A stretch of DNA of 64,000 nucleotides from CAZYQW01 sp964649825 (GTDB lineage: Bacteria > Planctomycetota > B15-G4 > JADJEK01), in the NCBI GenBank assembly GCA_964649825.1, contig CAZYQW010000130.1, positions 35,926-99,925 on the forward strand, in the 5' to 3' direction. Below the pieces are notes generated by a model. That model was not told the DNA's origin. It saw only the letters and a program-made list of their open reading frames with translations, and did no database searches. Both the position numbers and the translations under genes were made by a program. Position 1 is the first letter of the stretch. Every line of letters starts with the position of its first letter. Shown here piece after piece: positions 42,794-52,647 of the stretch.

Positions 42794-45430
42794 ATGAATG
42801 CAGATGCAGACCTCGCGCGCGTCGTTCTGTTCGTCGCGCTCGGCGCCGTCGTGTCCTCGACGGGGGGCGCCGTCGCCGCACCGTCGCTGCGGGCGCCAAT
42901 GACTCCGATCCAGGGCATCCAGTCGTTCGCGACCCTCGATGTCGACCTCGACGGCGACACCGACGTGGTCACGGTGGGTTGGACCGGGATGTTCGACGCC
43001 TGGTCGAACGACGGCGCGGGCGTGCTTACGCAAACCCAGTCGGTCGCGCTGTCGGAGTCCGCGTTCGACGTGGTGGTCGCCGACGTGAATCAGGACGGTC
43101 GCTTCGACGCCGTCGTCTCCCTCGCGACGACGGTCCAGGTGATGATCAATCAGCCGGCGGGGTTCACCCTCGGGGTCAATCTGCCGGTGGGCGGCGAGTC
43201 GCCGGGTCGGTTGGCCGCCGCTGACTTCGACCAGGACGCCGACGTGGACGTGATCGTCGGAACCCGGTCCACGGGGGGAGGGGCGTTCTACATCCTGATC
43301 GGCGACGGCGCCGGCGGGTTCGCGCCGGCGGTGCCGTACTGGCCGGGATGGGGAGGCGGCCCGGCGAACGTGAAGATCGGGGACATGAACGCGGACGGCG
43401 GAATGGACGCGATGTGGCTCGGACACGGCGTTCGGTTCCACTGGACCCTCGGCAACGGGTCGGGCGGCTTCGCGTTCCACGGCTGGCACAACCCGATGCC
43501 CTCGACCAACATGACCGGCCTCGCCATCGGTGACGTCGACGCGGACGGACGCGACGACGCCGTCGTGAGCGAGCGTATCGTCAGCAACTTGGCCAGCTAT
43601 CTGCGGACCTACCGCTCGGTCGCGCCGTTCGACTTCGTTCCGGTCGCCTGGTCCTTCATCCCCGCATCGAGCAGCGACGTGGTGCTCGCTGAGTTGACGG
43701 GCGACGGGTACCTCGACGCCGTGACGGGGGCGTCGTACGTGCTGGAAGGGTCGGGAACCGGCGCGTTCGAGACGCGCGCGCCGACTCCGTTCCAAGCGAA
43801 TCGACTCGCGCTCGCCGACATGAACGGAGACACCCGCCTCGACCTCGTCGGAACCACTCCATGGGGAGTGTCACCGGATCAACTGTCACTGGGTCTCTCG
43901 GATGACTCCGGCATCGCCTCCAGGTTCGGCGGGACCGTGGTGCCACTGACGGAGTACCCAGACACAATGAGAGCGATGATCGCGTTCGACGTCGACGGCG
44001 ACCAGGACGACGACCTCGTCACGGCGGGGGGAACCTCGATCGTCGTCTTCCGCAGCGACGCCGGAGGTGCGTTCACGCCCGGCCCGACCTCGACCGCGGT
44101 CGTGGAGGCCCACCAACTGCTCCACGGCGACTTCGACGGCGACGGAATCCAGGACATCGTCTTTGCCCGTGACGCGAACGAGCTGGGGTTCTCTCGCGGC
44201 GACGGCGACGGCGGATTCGTCTCGCCCAAGAGGTTCTTTTCGCTGCTCGGGGCGAAGCGGAAGATGCTCAGCATCGCGGCGGCAGACGTCGACGGCGACC
44301 AGAACCTCGACGTGCTCGCGCACTCGATCGACGACAGCTCGGTCGCGCCCGTCATCTCCTCGATCCGGATCTTCAAGGGCAACGGCGCGGGTGGCTTCCA
44401 GCTCGTGACCCAGGTCTCCGCCGGCTACTCGGTCCTCGCTCGGAACGCGTTGGCCGCGCGCGACGTGAACGGCGACTTGTTGCCCGACCTGCTGCTCGGC
44501 AACATCCCGGAGACGGTGCCGTACCAGTCGCTGAGCAACCTCCAGGGACGACTGACCGTCTGGACGGGGACCGGCGGGTTCGGCTTCGGTCCACCGACTC
44601 ACTACACCGCCGGACCCGATCCTTCCTCGATCGTATTCGCCGACTTCGATCAGGACTCGCGGATCGACGTCGCGCTCGGCAACGCCCTGGGACATCACCT
44701 CGACTCTCCCGTGCCGGCGACCGTGCTGTTCGGGGCCGCCGGGGGAGGCTTCGGTTCGCCCGTCCCGGTCGGAGCCGACTTCGGCGGGTATCGGCTGGCG
44801 GCGGGCGACTTCGACGGCGACGGCTTGATCGACCTCGCCGCCGTCGATATCTCGCAGACTGGAGGCATCCTGCTCGCGTCCGACGGGAGCGGGTCGTTCG
44901 ATCGCTTCGGGTTCGTGACTCCGCAATCCCCGGACCAGCTCGTGGCCGCCGACTTCGACGGCGACGGTCGGCTCGACCTCGCGACGCACGGGAAGTGGGT
45001 CGGGATCGTCGTCATCGACGCGCGCCCGCCGGCTCCGTCGTCTTGCGCCGGAGCGACCGCGACCTACGGGGCCGGCTGTCCCGGATCCACCGGGTTCGTC
45101 CCCACCCTGTCGGCGTATGGATGCCCGTCGCCGGGAGAAACGGTGGAGCTCGAGCTGCTCGGCGTTCCGAGCACGTCCCTCACCTTCTTCCTGTTGTCGG
45201 TGGCGACGGCGAACCTGCCCATGGGATACGGGTGCAGCCTGCTGGTGGCGCCACCGCTCGTGACCGCTCCGGTCGCGAAGGCGGCGGGCGTGACCGACGT
45301 GGCGGTCGTGCACGTGCCGATCCCGGTGGGCACGCCGTCCGTAACGGTCCATCTCCAATCGTTCGTGACGAACGTCGCGGTGCCGGCCGGATTCGCCAAC
45401 TCGAACGGCGTGACGCTCACCATTCCATAG
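42794..45430 (+). CDS. Large secreted FG-GAP repeat protein
   Basis: An 878-residue protein from ATG 42794, preceded by AAGGAGAAG; the frame stays open to 42158. A signal peptide (ARVVLFVALGAVVSSTGGAVA) is followed by many calcium-binding loops (DVDLDGDTD, DVNQDGRFD, DFDQDADVD, DMNADGGMD, DVDADGRDD, DFDGDGIQD, DVDGDQNLD, DFDGDGLID). The C-terminal ~130 residues contain YGAGCPGSTGFVP and YGCSLLVAPP, the shared export-associated module. It is divergent from the second sigma/kinase pair and could be one of its regulatory targets. Confidence 0.87.
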   Translation: MNADADLARVVLFVALGAVVSSTGGAVAAPSLRAPMTPIQGIQSFATLDVDLDGDTDVVTVGWTGMFDAWSNDGAGVLTQTQSVALSESAFDVVVADVNQDGRFDAVVSLATTVQVMINQPAGFTLGVNLPVGGESPGRLAAADFDQDADVDVIVGTRSTGGGAFYILIGDGAGGFAPAVPYWPGWGGGPANVKIGDMNADGGMDAMWLGHGVRFHWTLGNGSGGFAFHGWHNPMPSTNMTGLAIGDVDADGRDDAVVSERIVSNLASYLRTYRSVAPFDFVPVAWSFIPASSSDVVLAELTGDGYLDAVTGASYVLEGSGTGAFETRAPTPFQANRLALADMNGDTRLDLVGTTPWGVSPDQLSLGLSDDSGIASRFGGTVVPLTEYPDTMRAMIAFDVDGDQDDDLVTAGGTSIVVFRSDAGGAFTPGPTSTAVVEAHQLLHGDFDGDGIQDIVFARDANELGFSRGDGDGGFVSPKRFFSLLGAKRKMLSIAAADVDGDQNLDVLAHSIDDSSVAPVISSIRIFKGNGAGGFQLVTQVSAGYSVLARNALAARDVNGDLLPDLLLGNIPETVPYQSLSNLQGRLTVWTGTGGFGFGPPTHYTAGPDPSSIVFADFDQDSRIDVALGNALGHHLDSPVPATVLFGAAGGGFGSPVPVGADFGGYRLAAGDFDGDGLIDLAAVDISQTGGILLASDGSGSFDRFGFVTPQSPDQLVAADFDGDGRLDLATHGKWVGIVVIDARPPAPSSCAGATATYGAGCPGSTGFVPTLSAYGCPSPGETVELELLGVPSTSLTFFLLSVATANLPMGYGCSLLVAPPLVTAPVAKAAGVTDVAVVHVPIPVGTPSVTVHLQSFVTNVAVPAGFANSNGVTLTIP

Positions 45431-45524
45431 CCGCGCTGCCGCCGGCGGTCGCTCGAGGCGCGAGCGCGACCCACGCGCTCGAGCCGACCCTCGGACCATG
45501 ACGCGCGGCCCGCGCGCGGGGTGA

Positions 45525-48500
45525 ATGCGACCCTTCGGCCGGCGGGGCGACCCGGTAGAATCCGGCGACCGCCGTTCGGAGCATGGACCGTTGCCCCAGT
45601 CGCCGCCGCCCGCGCGCTTCGCCGCCCACGCCGCCTTCCTTCTATGCACGTTCGGCGCGCCGATCCGCGCCGCGGAGATCGACGGATCGGCGCTCGAGTT
45701 CTTCGAGAGCCGCGTTCGCCCGCTCCTCGTCGAGCGCTGCTACTCGTGTCACTCCGACCGCGCGAAGCGGCCGAAGGGCGGACTGCGCCTCGACACGCGC
45801 GAGGCGTGGATGCAAGGCGGCGAGTCGGGGCCCGCGATCGTGCCCGGCCGCCCGGACGCGAGCCGGCTGATCGAGGCGGTCCGCTACGAGAACGACGAGC
45901 TGCGGATGCCGCCGAAGGGGAGGCTCTCGGACGCGGAGATCGCGGACCTCGTGCGCTGGGTCGAGCTCGGCGCGCCCGACCCCCGCGGTGACGATGGGGC
46001 CGCGCCCGCGACGCGAGAAGACGCATTCGACCTCGAGGAGTGGCGCGAGTTCTGGGCGTTCCGCCCGATCGCCGACGTCGACCCGCCCGCCGTCCCCGAC
46101 GACGCTTGGAGCAGGAACGAGATCGATCGCTTCATCCGCGCCGCGCTCGAGGAGCAACGGCTCGAGCCCGCGCCGGAGGCGGACAAGCCGGCGTGGATCC
46201 GGCGCGCGACGTTCGACCTGATCGGACTGCCGCCGGAGCAACACGAGGTCGACGCGTTCCTCGCCGACGACTCCGCCGAGGCGTACGCCACGGTGATCGA
46301 TCGTCTGCTCGACTCGCCCCACTACGGCGAACGGTGGGGTCGCGGCTGGCTCGACGTGGCGCGCTACGCCGACTCGAACGGCGTCGACGAGAACCTCGCG
46401 CTGGCGAACGCGTGGCGCTACCGCGACTACGTCGTCCGCGCGTTCAACGAGGACAAGCGCTTCGACCGATTCCTGACCGAGCAGCTCGCGGGCGACCTCC
46501 TCTCGCTCGAGGAGGGAGAGCCGCGGAACGACGGCGACTTCGACCGCCTGATCGCGACGGGCTTCCTCCAGCTCGGCCCGAAGATGCTCGCCGAGCAGGA
46601 CAAGCAGAAGCTCGTCATGGACGTGGTCGACGAGCAGATCGACGTGACGAGCCGCGCGTTCCTCGGGCTCACGGTCGCGTGCGCGCGTTGCCACGACCAC
46701 AAGTTCGATCCGATCGCGACGCGCGACTACTACGCCCTGGCCGGCATCTTCAAGAGCACGAGCACGATGGAGACCCTCGACCACGTGTCGCGCTGGCGCG
46801 AGCACGAGCTCGCGACGCCGGACGCCGTCGATCGCCGCGACCGTTTCCACGCGGAAGTGAAGAAGCGCGAGGAGGCGATCGCGAAGCTGCTTCGCGACGG
46901 CAACGAGTCGCTCCAGAGTGCGCGGCGCTACCGCCTCTCCGAGTACCTGCTCGCCGGAGACCGCGCCGCTCGGAGCGCGGTCTTCGTCGAGGCCGAGGAG
47001 TTCAGCCGCTCGAACCTCGCCGTGGACGACAATCAATGGGGGTCGCCCGCGGTGACGGTCGTCCACACCGCCACGGACGGCACCCAGTTCGTCGAGTTCG
47101 ACGTCACGGTCGCTGCGCCGGGACCGCGGCGCCTCGACGTGCGCTACGCGAGCGGCGAGCCCCGCCCGATGCGTCTGATCGTGAACGACGCGCCGGTGGA
47201 CGCGTTGGCCCTCGAGGCGACGACGGGCAGCTTCTTTCCCGACACGCAGACCTGGACGACGATCGGCGAGGTGTTCCTCCTGCCCGGTCGCAACGTGCTC
47301 CGGCTCGAGCGCGAGGGTCCGGTGCCCCACATCGACAAGATCCTCCTCGCGTCGCCGGACGACGGTGACCTCGCATGGCCGGTCCGGCCCGACACGCGCG
47401 ACGGCCTCGAGCCGGCCGTGATCCGCGCGTGGGCGGACTTCCTCGTCACGACACGGCGGAACGGCGACCCCGATCTCGCGGTATGGCACGCCTTCGCCGA
47501 TGTCCCCGCCGAAGAGTTCGACGACGGGGCCATCGGCGCAACGATCACCCTCGTCGGGCGCATCCGAGATGGATCTCTCCGTGCCTCCCGATTCGCGGCA
47601 GCGCTCGTCGAGGGGATGCCGCCCTCGTCGCTCGCGGAGCTCGCGTCGCGGTACCAGACGATGTTCGGCGTGCTCGACGGGCTCGGCCCGCCGGCGGAGG
47701 AAGACGTCGACGCGGTCGCGAGCGAGCGCCGCCGTCTCCTGGCGATCCTCCACGGCCCGGCCGGACCGTTCGCTCTGCCGCGCGCCGCGGAAGAGTCGCG
47801 ATTTCCCGTCGCGACGCGGCACGCGCTCGCCGAGCATCGCGCTCGCATCGAGGAGCTGAGGAAGAGCCCGCCGCCGCCGATCGCGACCGCGCTCGGCGTC
47901 CGGGACGGGGAAGCCGGCGACGTGCCGGTCCACGTCCGCGGCAGCCACCTGTCCCTCGGGGACGAGCCGGTCCCGCGCGGGTTCCTGTCGATCTTCGACC
48001 ACGTCGTACCGCGCCCGCCGATCGGCGCCGCCGAGAGCGGACGTCTCCAGCTCGCGCGCTGGCTGACCGACCCGCGGCATCCACTGACGGCGCGGGTCAT
48101 CGTGAACCGCGTCTGGCAGGGTCACTTCGGCCGCGGGCTCGTCGCGACGCCGTCGAACTTCGGCCGCCGCGGCGACGCGCCGACGCATCCCGAGCTGCTC
48201 GACTGGCTGGCCCGGCGGTTCGTGGCGGACGGCTGGTCGCTCAAGGCGCTGCACCGCCTCATCATGGCGTCGAGCACGTATCGCCTGTCGAGCCGGCCGG
48301 TCGCCACGAACCTCGCGCTCGACCCCGAGAACCGCTTCCTCTGGCGCATGAACCGCCGGCGCCTCGACGCCGAAGCCGTGCGCGACGGCCTCCTCTTCGC
48401 CGGCGGCTCGCTCGATCGCACGGTCGGCGGCTCGCTGCTCCAGACGAAGAACCGCGACTACGTCACGAACGATCAGTCGACCAACCAGGCGCGGTACGGG

Positions 48501-48950
48501 TCGACGCGGCGCGCGCTCTACCTGCCGATCATCCGCAACGCGATGTACTCGATGTTCGCGAGTTTCGACTACAACGACCCGAGCGTCCCCGTCGCGCGGC
48601 GGCCCGAGACCACCGTCGCCCACCAGTCGCTCTTCCTGATGAACGGGCCGCTCACCGTCGAGCAGAGCCGACTCTTCGCGGAGCGCGTGCTCCATGACCC
48701 GGGCGCGAGCGATGACGAGCGCATCGATCACGCGTGGCGGATCGCGTTCGGGCGCGCGGCGTCGGACGCGGAACGAGACGTTGCGCGCTCGTGGATCGAT
48801 GCGCGACGCGAGCCGGAGCCGGACCCCGCCCATCCGACCACGAGCGCGGCGAAGGAGCCGGTCGCCGTACGCGATCGCCCCGACTTCGACGCATGGGCCG
48901 GCCTTTGCCACGCGCTCCTCTCGAGCAACGAGTTCCTCTACGTGGATTGA
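45525..48950 (+). CDS. PSD1/DUF1549/DUF1553 cytochrome c-type planctomycete protein with inserted CBM6-like module
   Basis: A 1,141-residue protein. The start is uncertain: ATG 45525, or TTG 45591 which fits a signal peptide better. Residues ~60-150 are the planctomycete cytochrome c domain with one haem site, CYSCH, followed by the RMPPKGRLS block. DUF1549 follows (DEWSRNEIDRFI-like and RRATFDLIGLPP, HYGERWGRGWLDVARYAD). About residues 485-615 form an extra beta-sandwich resembling a carbohydrate-binding module (FVEAEEFSRSNLAVDDN, FVEFDVTVAAPGPRRLDV). DUF1553 ends the protein (HPLTARVIVNRVWQGHFGRG, PTHPELLDWLARRF). These proteins are thought to act in periplasmic or cell-surface polysaccharide degradation or electron transfer. 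The DUF1501 partner gene starts 9 bp downstream. Confidence 0.93.
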   Translation: MRPFGRRGDPVESGDRRSEHGPLPQSPPPARFAAHAAFLLCTFGAPIRAAEIDGSALEFFESRVRPLLVERCYSCHSDRAKRPKGGLRLDTREAWMQGGESGPAIVPGRPDASRLIEAVRYENDELRMPPKGRLSDAEIADLVRWVELGAPDPRGDDGAAPATREDAFDLEEWREFWAFRPIADVDPPAVPDDAWSRNEIDRFIRAALEEQRLEPAPEADKPAWIRRATFDLIGLPPEQHEVDAFLADDSAEAYATVIDRLLDSPHYGERWGRGWLDVARYADSNGVDENLALANAWRYRDYVVRAFNEDKRFDRFLTEQLAGDLLSLEEGEPRNDGDFDRLIATGFLQLGPKMLAEQDKQKLVMDVVDEQIDVTSRAFLGLTVACARCHDHKFDPIATRDYYALAGIFKSTSTMETLDHVSRWREHELATPDAVDRRDRFHAEVKKREEAIAKLLRDGNESLQSARRYRLSEYLLAGDRAARSAVFVEAEEFSRSNLAVDDNQWGSPAVTVVHTATDGTQFVEFDVTVAAPGPRRLDVRYASGEPRPMRLIVNDAPVDALALEATTGSFFPDTQTWTTIGEVFLLPGRNVLRLEREGPVPHIDKILLASPDDGDLAWPVRPDTRDGLEPAVIRAWADFLVTTRRNGDPDLAVWHAFADVPAEEFDDGAIGATITLVGRIRDGSLRASRFAAALVEGMPPSSLAELASRYQTMFGVLDGLGPPAEEDVDAVASERRRLLAILHGPAGPFALPRAAEESRFPVATRHALAEHRARIEELRKSPPPPIATALGVRDGEAGDVPVHVRGSHLSLGDEPVPRGFLSIFDHVVPRPPIGAAESGRLQLARWLTDPRHPLTARVIVNRVWQGHFGRGLVATPSNFGRRGDAPTHPELLDWLARRFVADGWSLKALHRLIMASSTYRLSSRPVATNLALDPENRFLWRMNRRRLDAEAVRDGLLFAGGSLDRTVGGSLLQTKNRDYVTNDQSTNQARYGSTRRALYLPIIRNAMYSMFASFDYNDPSVPVARRPETTVAHQSLFLMNGPLTVEQSRLFAERVLHDPGASDDERIDHAWRIAFGRAASDAERDVARSWIDARREPEPDPAHPTTSAAKEPVAVRDRPDFDAWAGLCHALLSSNEFLYVD

Positions 48951-48959
48951 CGCGCGACG

Positions 48960-50399
48960 ATGAGAGACCCGCTCCCGCTTCCCCGCTCACGCCGCGATTT
49001 CCTTCGTCTCGCCGGGGCCGGCCTCGGCGCGACCGCGTTCTCGTCGCTCGGCGCCGCCCTGCCGGGGCTCTCGCCGCTCGACCCGCTCGCACCCAAGTCG
49101 CCGCACTTCGCGCCGCGCGCCAAGCGCGTGATCTTCCTCTTCATGCACGGCGGCCCGTCGCAGGTCGACACGTTCGACTACAAGCCGCTCCTGCAGCAGG
49201 ACGACGGCAAGCCGCTCCCGTTCCCCAAACCGCGTGTGCAGTTCGCCGAGACCGGCAACCTGCTGGCGTCGCCGTTCCGCTTCCAGCAGCACGGCGAGTG
49301 CGGGGCGTGGGTCTCCGAGCTGTTCCCGAACGTCGCGAGGTGCGTCGACAAGCTCTGCTTCATCAAGTCGCTCCACGGCACGAACGAGGCGCACGGCGGC
49401 GCGCTGCTCGCGCTGCACACCGGTTCCGACACGTTCGTCCGCCCGAGCATGGGCTCGTGGATCCTCTACGGGCTCGGGGCCGAGAACGACAGCCTGCCGG
49501 GCTTCATCACGATCTGTCCGACGCTCGGGCACGGCGGCGTGAACAATTGGTCGTCCGCGTTCCTGCCCGGCGTCTACCAGGGCACGCCGATCGGCAACGC
49601 GAGCGTGCCCGCGACCGACGCGAGGATCGAGCACCTCGACCCCCACGAACGGGATCCGGCGCGCCAGCGCGAGTGGATCGACCTCGTCCAGCGGCTCAAC
49701 CGCGAGCACGCCGCGTCCCGCGAGGACGACGCGCTCGGCTCGCGCATCGAGTCGTTGGAGCTCGCGTACCGCATGCAGGCCGCCGCGCCGAAAGTGATCG
49801 ACCTCTCCGGCGAATCGAAAGCGACGCTCGATCTCTACGGAATCGGCGAGAAGGAGACCGAGGACTTCGGACGCCAGTGCCTGATGGCCCGCCGCTTCGC
49901 CGAGGCCGGCGTCCGCTTCGTCCAGTGCACCCACAGCTACAAGTGGGACCAGCACGCGAACCTCGAGATGGACCATCGCAAGAACGCGCTCGAGGTCGAC
50001 CGCCCGATCGCCGGCCTCATCGACGACCTCGACGCCCGCGGCCTCCTCGACGACACCCTCGTCCTCTGGGCCGGCGAGTTCGGTCGCTCCCCCACCGCGC
50101 AGGACAAGAACGGCCGCGACCACAACCCGCACGGGTTCACCGTCTTCCTCGCCGGAGGGGGCGTGAAGCGCGGGTTCTCGTACGGCGAGACCGACGACTA
50201 CGGCTACTACGCGGTGAAGGACAAGGTCCACGTCCACGACCTCCACGCGACGATCCTGCACCTGCTGGGGCTCGACCACGAACGACTGACCTATCGCTAC
50301 GCCGGCCGGGACTTCCGCCTCACGGACGTGGCGGGCGAGGTGGTCGAGGGAGTGTTGGGCTCCATGCCTCAAGTTCTTCGCGTGCCGCGAAGAACTTGA
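48960..50399 (+). CDS. DUF1501 protein (Tat-exported sulfatase-fold family)
   Basis: A 479-residue protein. The Tat signal is RRDFLRLAGAG near residue 11. The fold is that of alkaline-phosphatase-like enzymes, shown by VIFLFMHGGPSQVDTFDYKP at the start, FVQCTHSYKWDQHANLEMD, LDDTLVLWAGEFGRSP and GRDHNPHGFTVFLAGGGVKRG. Members are nearly always next to a PSD1/DUF1549/DUF1553 gene, as here, and the two are thought to work together on an exported substrate. The last codons and the stop lie inside a 41-bp perfect palindrome, so the terminal PQVLRVPRRT may be foreign extension rather than part of the family domain. Confidence 0.93.
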   Translation: MRDPLPLPRSRRDFLRLAGAGLGATAFSSLGAALPGLSPLDPLAPKSPHFAPRAKRVIFLFMHGGPSQVDTFDYKPLLQQDDGKPLPFPKPRVQFAETGNLLASPFRFQQHGECGAWVSELFPNVARCVDKLCFIKSLHGTNEAHGGALLALHTGSDTFVRPSMGSWILYGLGAENDSLPGFITICPTLGHGGVNNWSSAFLPGVYQGTPIGNASVPATDARIEHLDPHERDPARQREWIDLVQRLNREHAASREDDALGSRIESLELAYRMQAAAPKVIDLSGESKATLDLYGIGEKETEDFGRQCLMARRFAEAGVRFVQCTHSYKWDQHANLEMDHRKNALEVDRPIAGLIDDLDARGLLDDTLVLWAGEFGRSPTAQDKNGRDHNPHGFTVFLAGGGVKRGFSYGETDDYGYYAVKDKVHVHDLHATILHLLGLDHERLTYRYAGRDFRLTDVAGEVVEGVLGSMPQVLRVPRRT

Positions 50400-50404
50400 G
50401 GCAT
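50364..50404. terminator. Perfect 41-bp palindrome spanning the DUF1501 stop codon
   Basis: Two 19-nt arms (50364-50382 and 50386-50404) match exactly as inverted repeats around a tgc loop. The DUF1501 TGA (50397-50399) lies in the right arm. Without a T-run it is not a classic terminator, but a stem this long would block transcription or serve as a mobile-repeat or recombination site. Confidence 0.6.
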
Positions 50405-50629
50405 GTCCACCCGACACGTGACCGCGCCGTCAGGCGCACGCGTGCCGTGTGCTTCTTCGGTTGCCGTCATACCGCGTTGGGTTGAGGCGAACGAGACGGG
50501 CACGGTGAATCGGGTTCGAGCGATTCGTGAGAGTCAAGGGGATCGTGGGATCGAACAAAGATCGCATCAACTCTTGTGGGGGTCGGGTAGGCTGCGCGCG
50601 CTTCGGTATCAAGGTCGAGGATCTACGCC

Positions 50630-52633
50630 GTGTGGTCGGGGCTCCGCCTTTTCGTCGTTCCTCCGTTTCCGACTCGCTGGGTGCTCTGGTGCCTCGTGAC
50701 CTTGCTCGTCGTGTTCCAGATGATGCGACTCGTCTTCTGGGCGATGCACGGCGCAAAGGCGCTCGACCCATCGTTCGATCTCCTGCTCGACTCGTTCCTT
50801 GTCGGGACCCGGTTCGACCTCGCCGCAGCGGGGATCCTCCTCCTGCTGCTCGCGCTCTTGGTCCACGTTGCGTACGCGGCGGCGCCGCGGGGTCGCTTTC
50901 GGCGCGTCGCGCTGGCTTTGTTCATCGCGACAGGAGTTGCCGCGACGCTCACCACGTTCGGCGACTGTGTCTACTACGGCTACGCGGCGAAACGGATCAG
51001 CTACGAGCCGGCGGTCATGTTCGACGTCGGGTTCGAGGTGCTCGAGTTCTCGTTCGGTGAACATCCGGTTCTCATGCCCGCGATGATCTTCGCGATCCTC
51101 GCGACCTGGGGCGTGGCGGGACTGCTTCTCGACCGTGTCCGCGAACGGGAGGGGGACTTCGTGCACGCTCGGTCCCGGGCCATCGTCTGGGGCATCCTCG
51201 CGCTCGGCTTCCTCCTCGTCGGCGTACGCGGTTCGCTGCTCGGGTCGCGGCTTCGCATCGGCGACGCGTACCATTCGAACGACGTCGTGGTCAACCATAC
51301 GGCGCTGAACCCCGTCTACACGAGCGCCATGTCCATAGTCGAGGATCGCGGCCGCTATCGGCTGATGCCGCACGACGATGCAGTCGCGACGGTCCGCGCC
51401 ACGGTGTCCGAGAACGCCGGCGACGACGCGTTCGGCGACGACGAGTTCCCGATGATCCGCCGGCACAGGGGGCGGGCGGACCCCGAACTGCGCAACGTCG
51501 TGATCCTCCTGATGGAGAGCTTGAGTGCAGAGACCATCGGGGCCTTCGGCAACCCGCACGGCGCGACCCCGAACATCGACCGCCTGATCGCAGACGGCGT
51601 GCTGTTCGAACGGTTCATTGCGTCGGGCTCGCGCTCCTCCAGCGGGCTCATCGCGACGCTCTGCTCGGTCCCGGCTCAGCTCGGGAGGCCCGTCACTCAT
51701 ACATCGATGATGCTCGACAACTTCCGCGGCCTCGGCAGGATCCTGAACGAGGTGGAGTACGACACCACTTTCATCTACGGCGGCGTATACGACTTCACCA
51801 ACGCGCACGGTTTCCTGAAGAACGGCGGCTTCGAGACGATCATCGGCGAACCGCTCGACCCGGTGATCGAGCGGAGGACCTGGGGGTACGACGATGAGCA
51901 CATGCTCGACCGTCTGCTCCACGAGCTCGAGACAAACACGGACTGCCCCCAGTTCGTCACGTTGTTCACGCAGAACCTTCACGGCCGCGACGTCCCGGAG
52001 AGCTTCGTGAAAGCACAGGGAGGGCTCCGGTACCCGGAGTCGATGGACGGCGACCGCTACTACAACCTGCTCTGGTACACCGACTGGTGCATCGGTCGGT
52101 TCTTCGACGAGGCGCGCGGACGCGCGTTCTTCGACGACACGATCTTTCTGATGGTCTCCGACCACACCAACCACAGGAACCCGAACCTCTACGAAGATCG
52201 CCACATACCGTTCCTGGTCTACGCGCCGAAGCTGCTCCGTCCCGCGAGGCACCGAACGGTGGGCGGCCAATGCGACATCCTCCCCACCGTACTCGGCCTG
52301 CTCGGCCTCGACGCGGTCCACGCCTCCTTCGGTCAGGATCTTCTCGCTGCCGCCGCCCGTGGCGCCGAGGGTCACGCGTACTTCACGTACGGCGATTCGA
52401 TCGGTTGGACCGAGGGTTCGTGGATCATCCAGGACCTGTTCGAGTCCGGCATCACGAAGCTCTACAATCTCGATGATGATCCCCTGACGCAGCACGAGGT
52501 CTCGGCGGCACATCCCGAGCGAGCGCGCCGTATGGCGAAGCGTGCGCGCGCCTTCCTTCAGTTGAGCCGCGACCTGCTCGTCGAGAACCGCGTCGCGCCA
52601 CTACGGGATGCCTCGAAGGTCCGGGCGAACTGA
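50630..52633 (+). CDS. LTA-synthase-like membrane phosphotransferase (sulfatase superfamily)
   Basis: A 667-residue protein starting at the GTG at 50630. Residues 1-220 contain about five membrane helices (WVLWCLVTLLVVFQMM, AAAGILLLLLALLVHVAYAA, VALALFIATGVAATL, AMIFAILATWGVAGLLL, IVWGILALGFLLVGV). The outer domain begins near NVVILLMESLSAETIGAFG. The nucleophile of LTA synthases is a threonine; here the equivalent region is SGSRSSSGL, suggesting a serine. Metal-binding VSDHTNH is present. The family moves glycerophosphate or similar groups onto cell-envelope polymers or glucans. It starts a cluster with phytase, 14 bp on. Confidence 0.9.
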   Translation: MWSGLRLFVVPPFPTRWVLWCLVTLLVVFQMMRLVFWAMHGAKALDPSFDLLLDSFLVGTRFDLAAAGILLLLLALLVHVAYAAAPRGRFRRVALALFIATGVAATLTTFGDCVYYGYAAKRISYEPAVMFDVGFEVLEFSFGEHPVLMPAMIFAILATWGVAGLLLDRVREREGDFVHARSRAIVWGILALGFLLVGVRGSLLGSRLRIGDAYHSNDVVVNHTALNPVYTSAMSIVEDRGRYRLMPHDDAVATVRATVSENAGDDAFGDDEFPMIRRHRGRADPELRNVVILLMESLSAETIGAFGNPHGATPNIDRLIADGVLFERFIASGSRSSSGLIATLCSVPAQLGRPVTHTSMMLDNFRGLGRILNEVEYDTTFIYGGVYDFTNAHGFLKNGGFETIIGEPLDPVIERRTWGYDDEHMLDRLLHELETNTDCPQFVTLFTQNLHGRDVPESFVKAQGGLRYPESMDGDRYYNLLWYTDWCIGRFFDEARGRAFFDDTIFLMVSDHTNHRNPNLYEDRHIPFLVYAPKLLRPARHRTVGGQCDILPTVLGLLGLDAVHASFGQDLLAAAARGAEGHAYFTYGDSIGWTEGSWIIQDLFESGITKLYNLDDDPLTQHEVSAAHPERARRMAKRARAFLQLSRDLLVENRVAPLRDASKVRAN

Positions 52634-52647
52634 CGAGGTCGACGCGG

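Noticed and set aside
42540..42899. A 119-codon minus-strand frame in the promoter region upstream of the FG-GAP gene.
   Set aside because: Only the last 35 codons look plausible; the start overlaps the FG-GAP coding region and there is no ribosome site.
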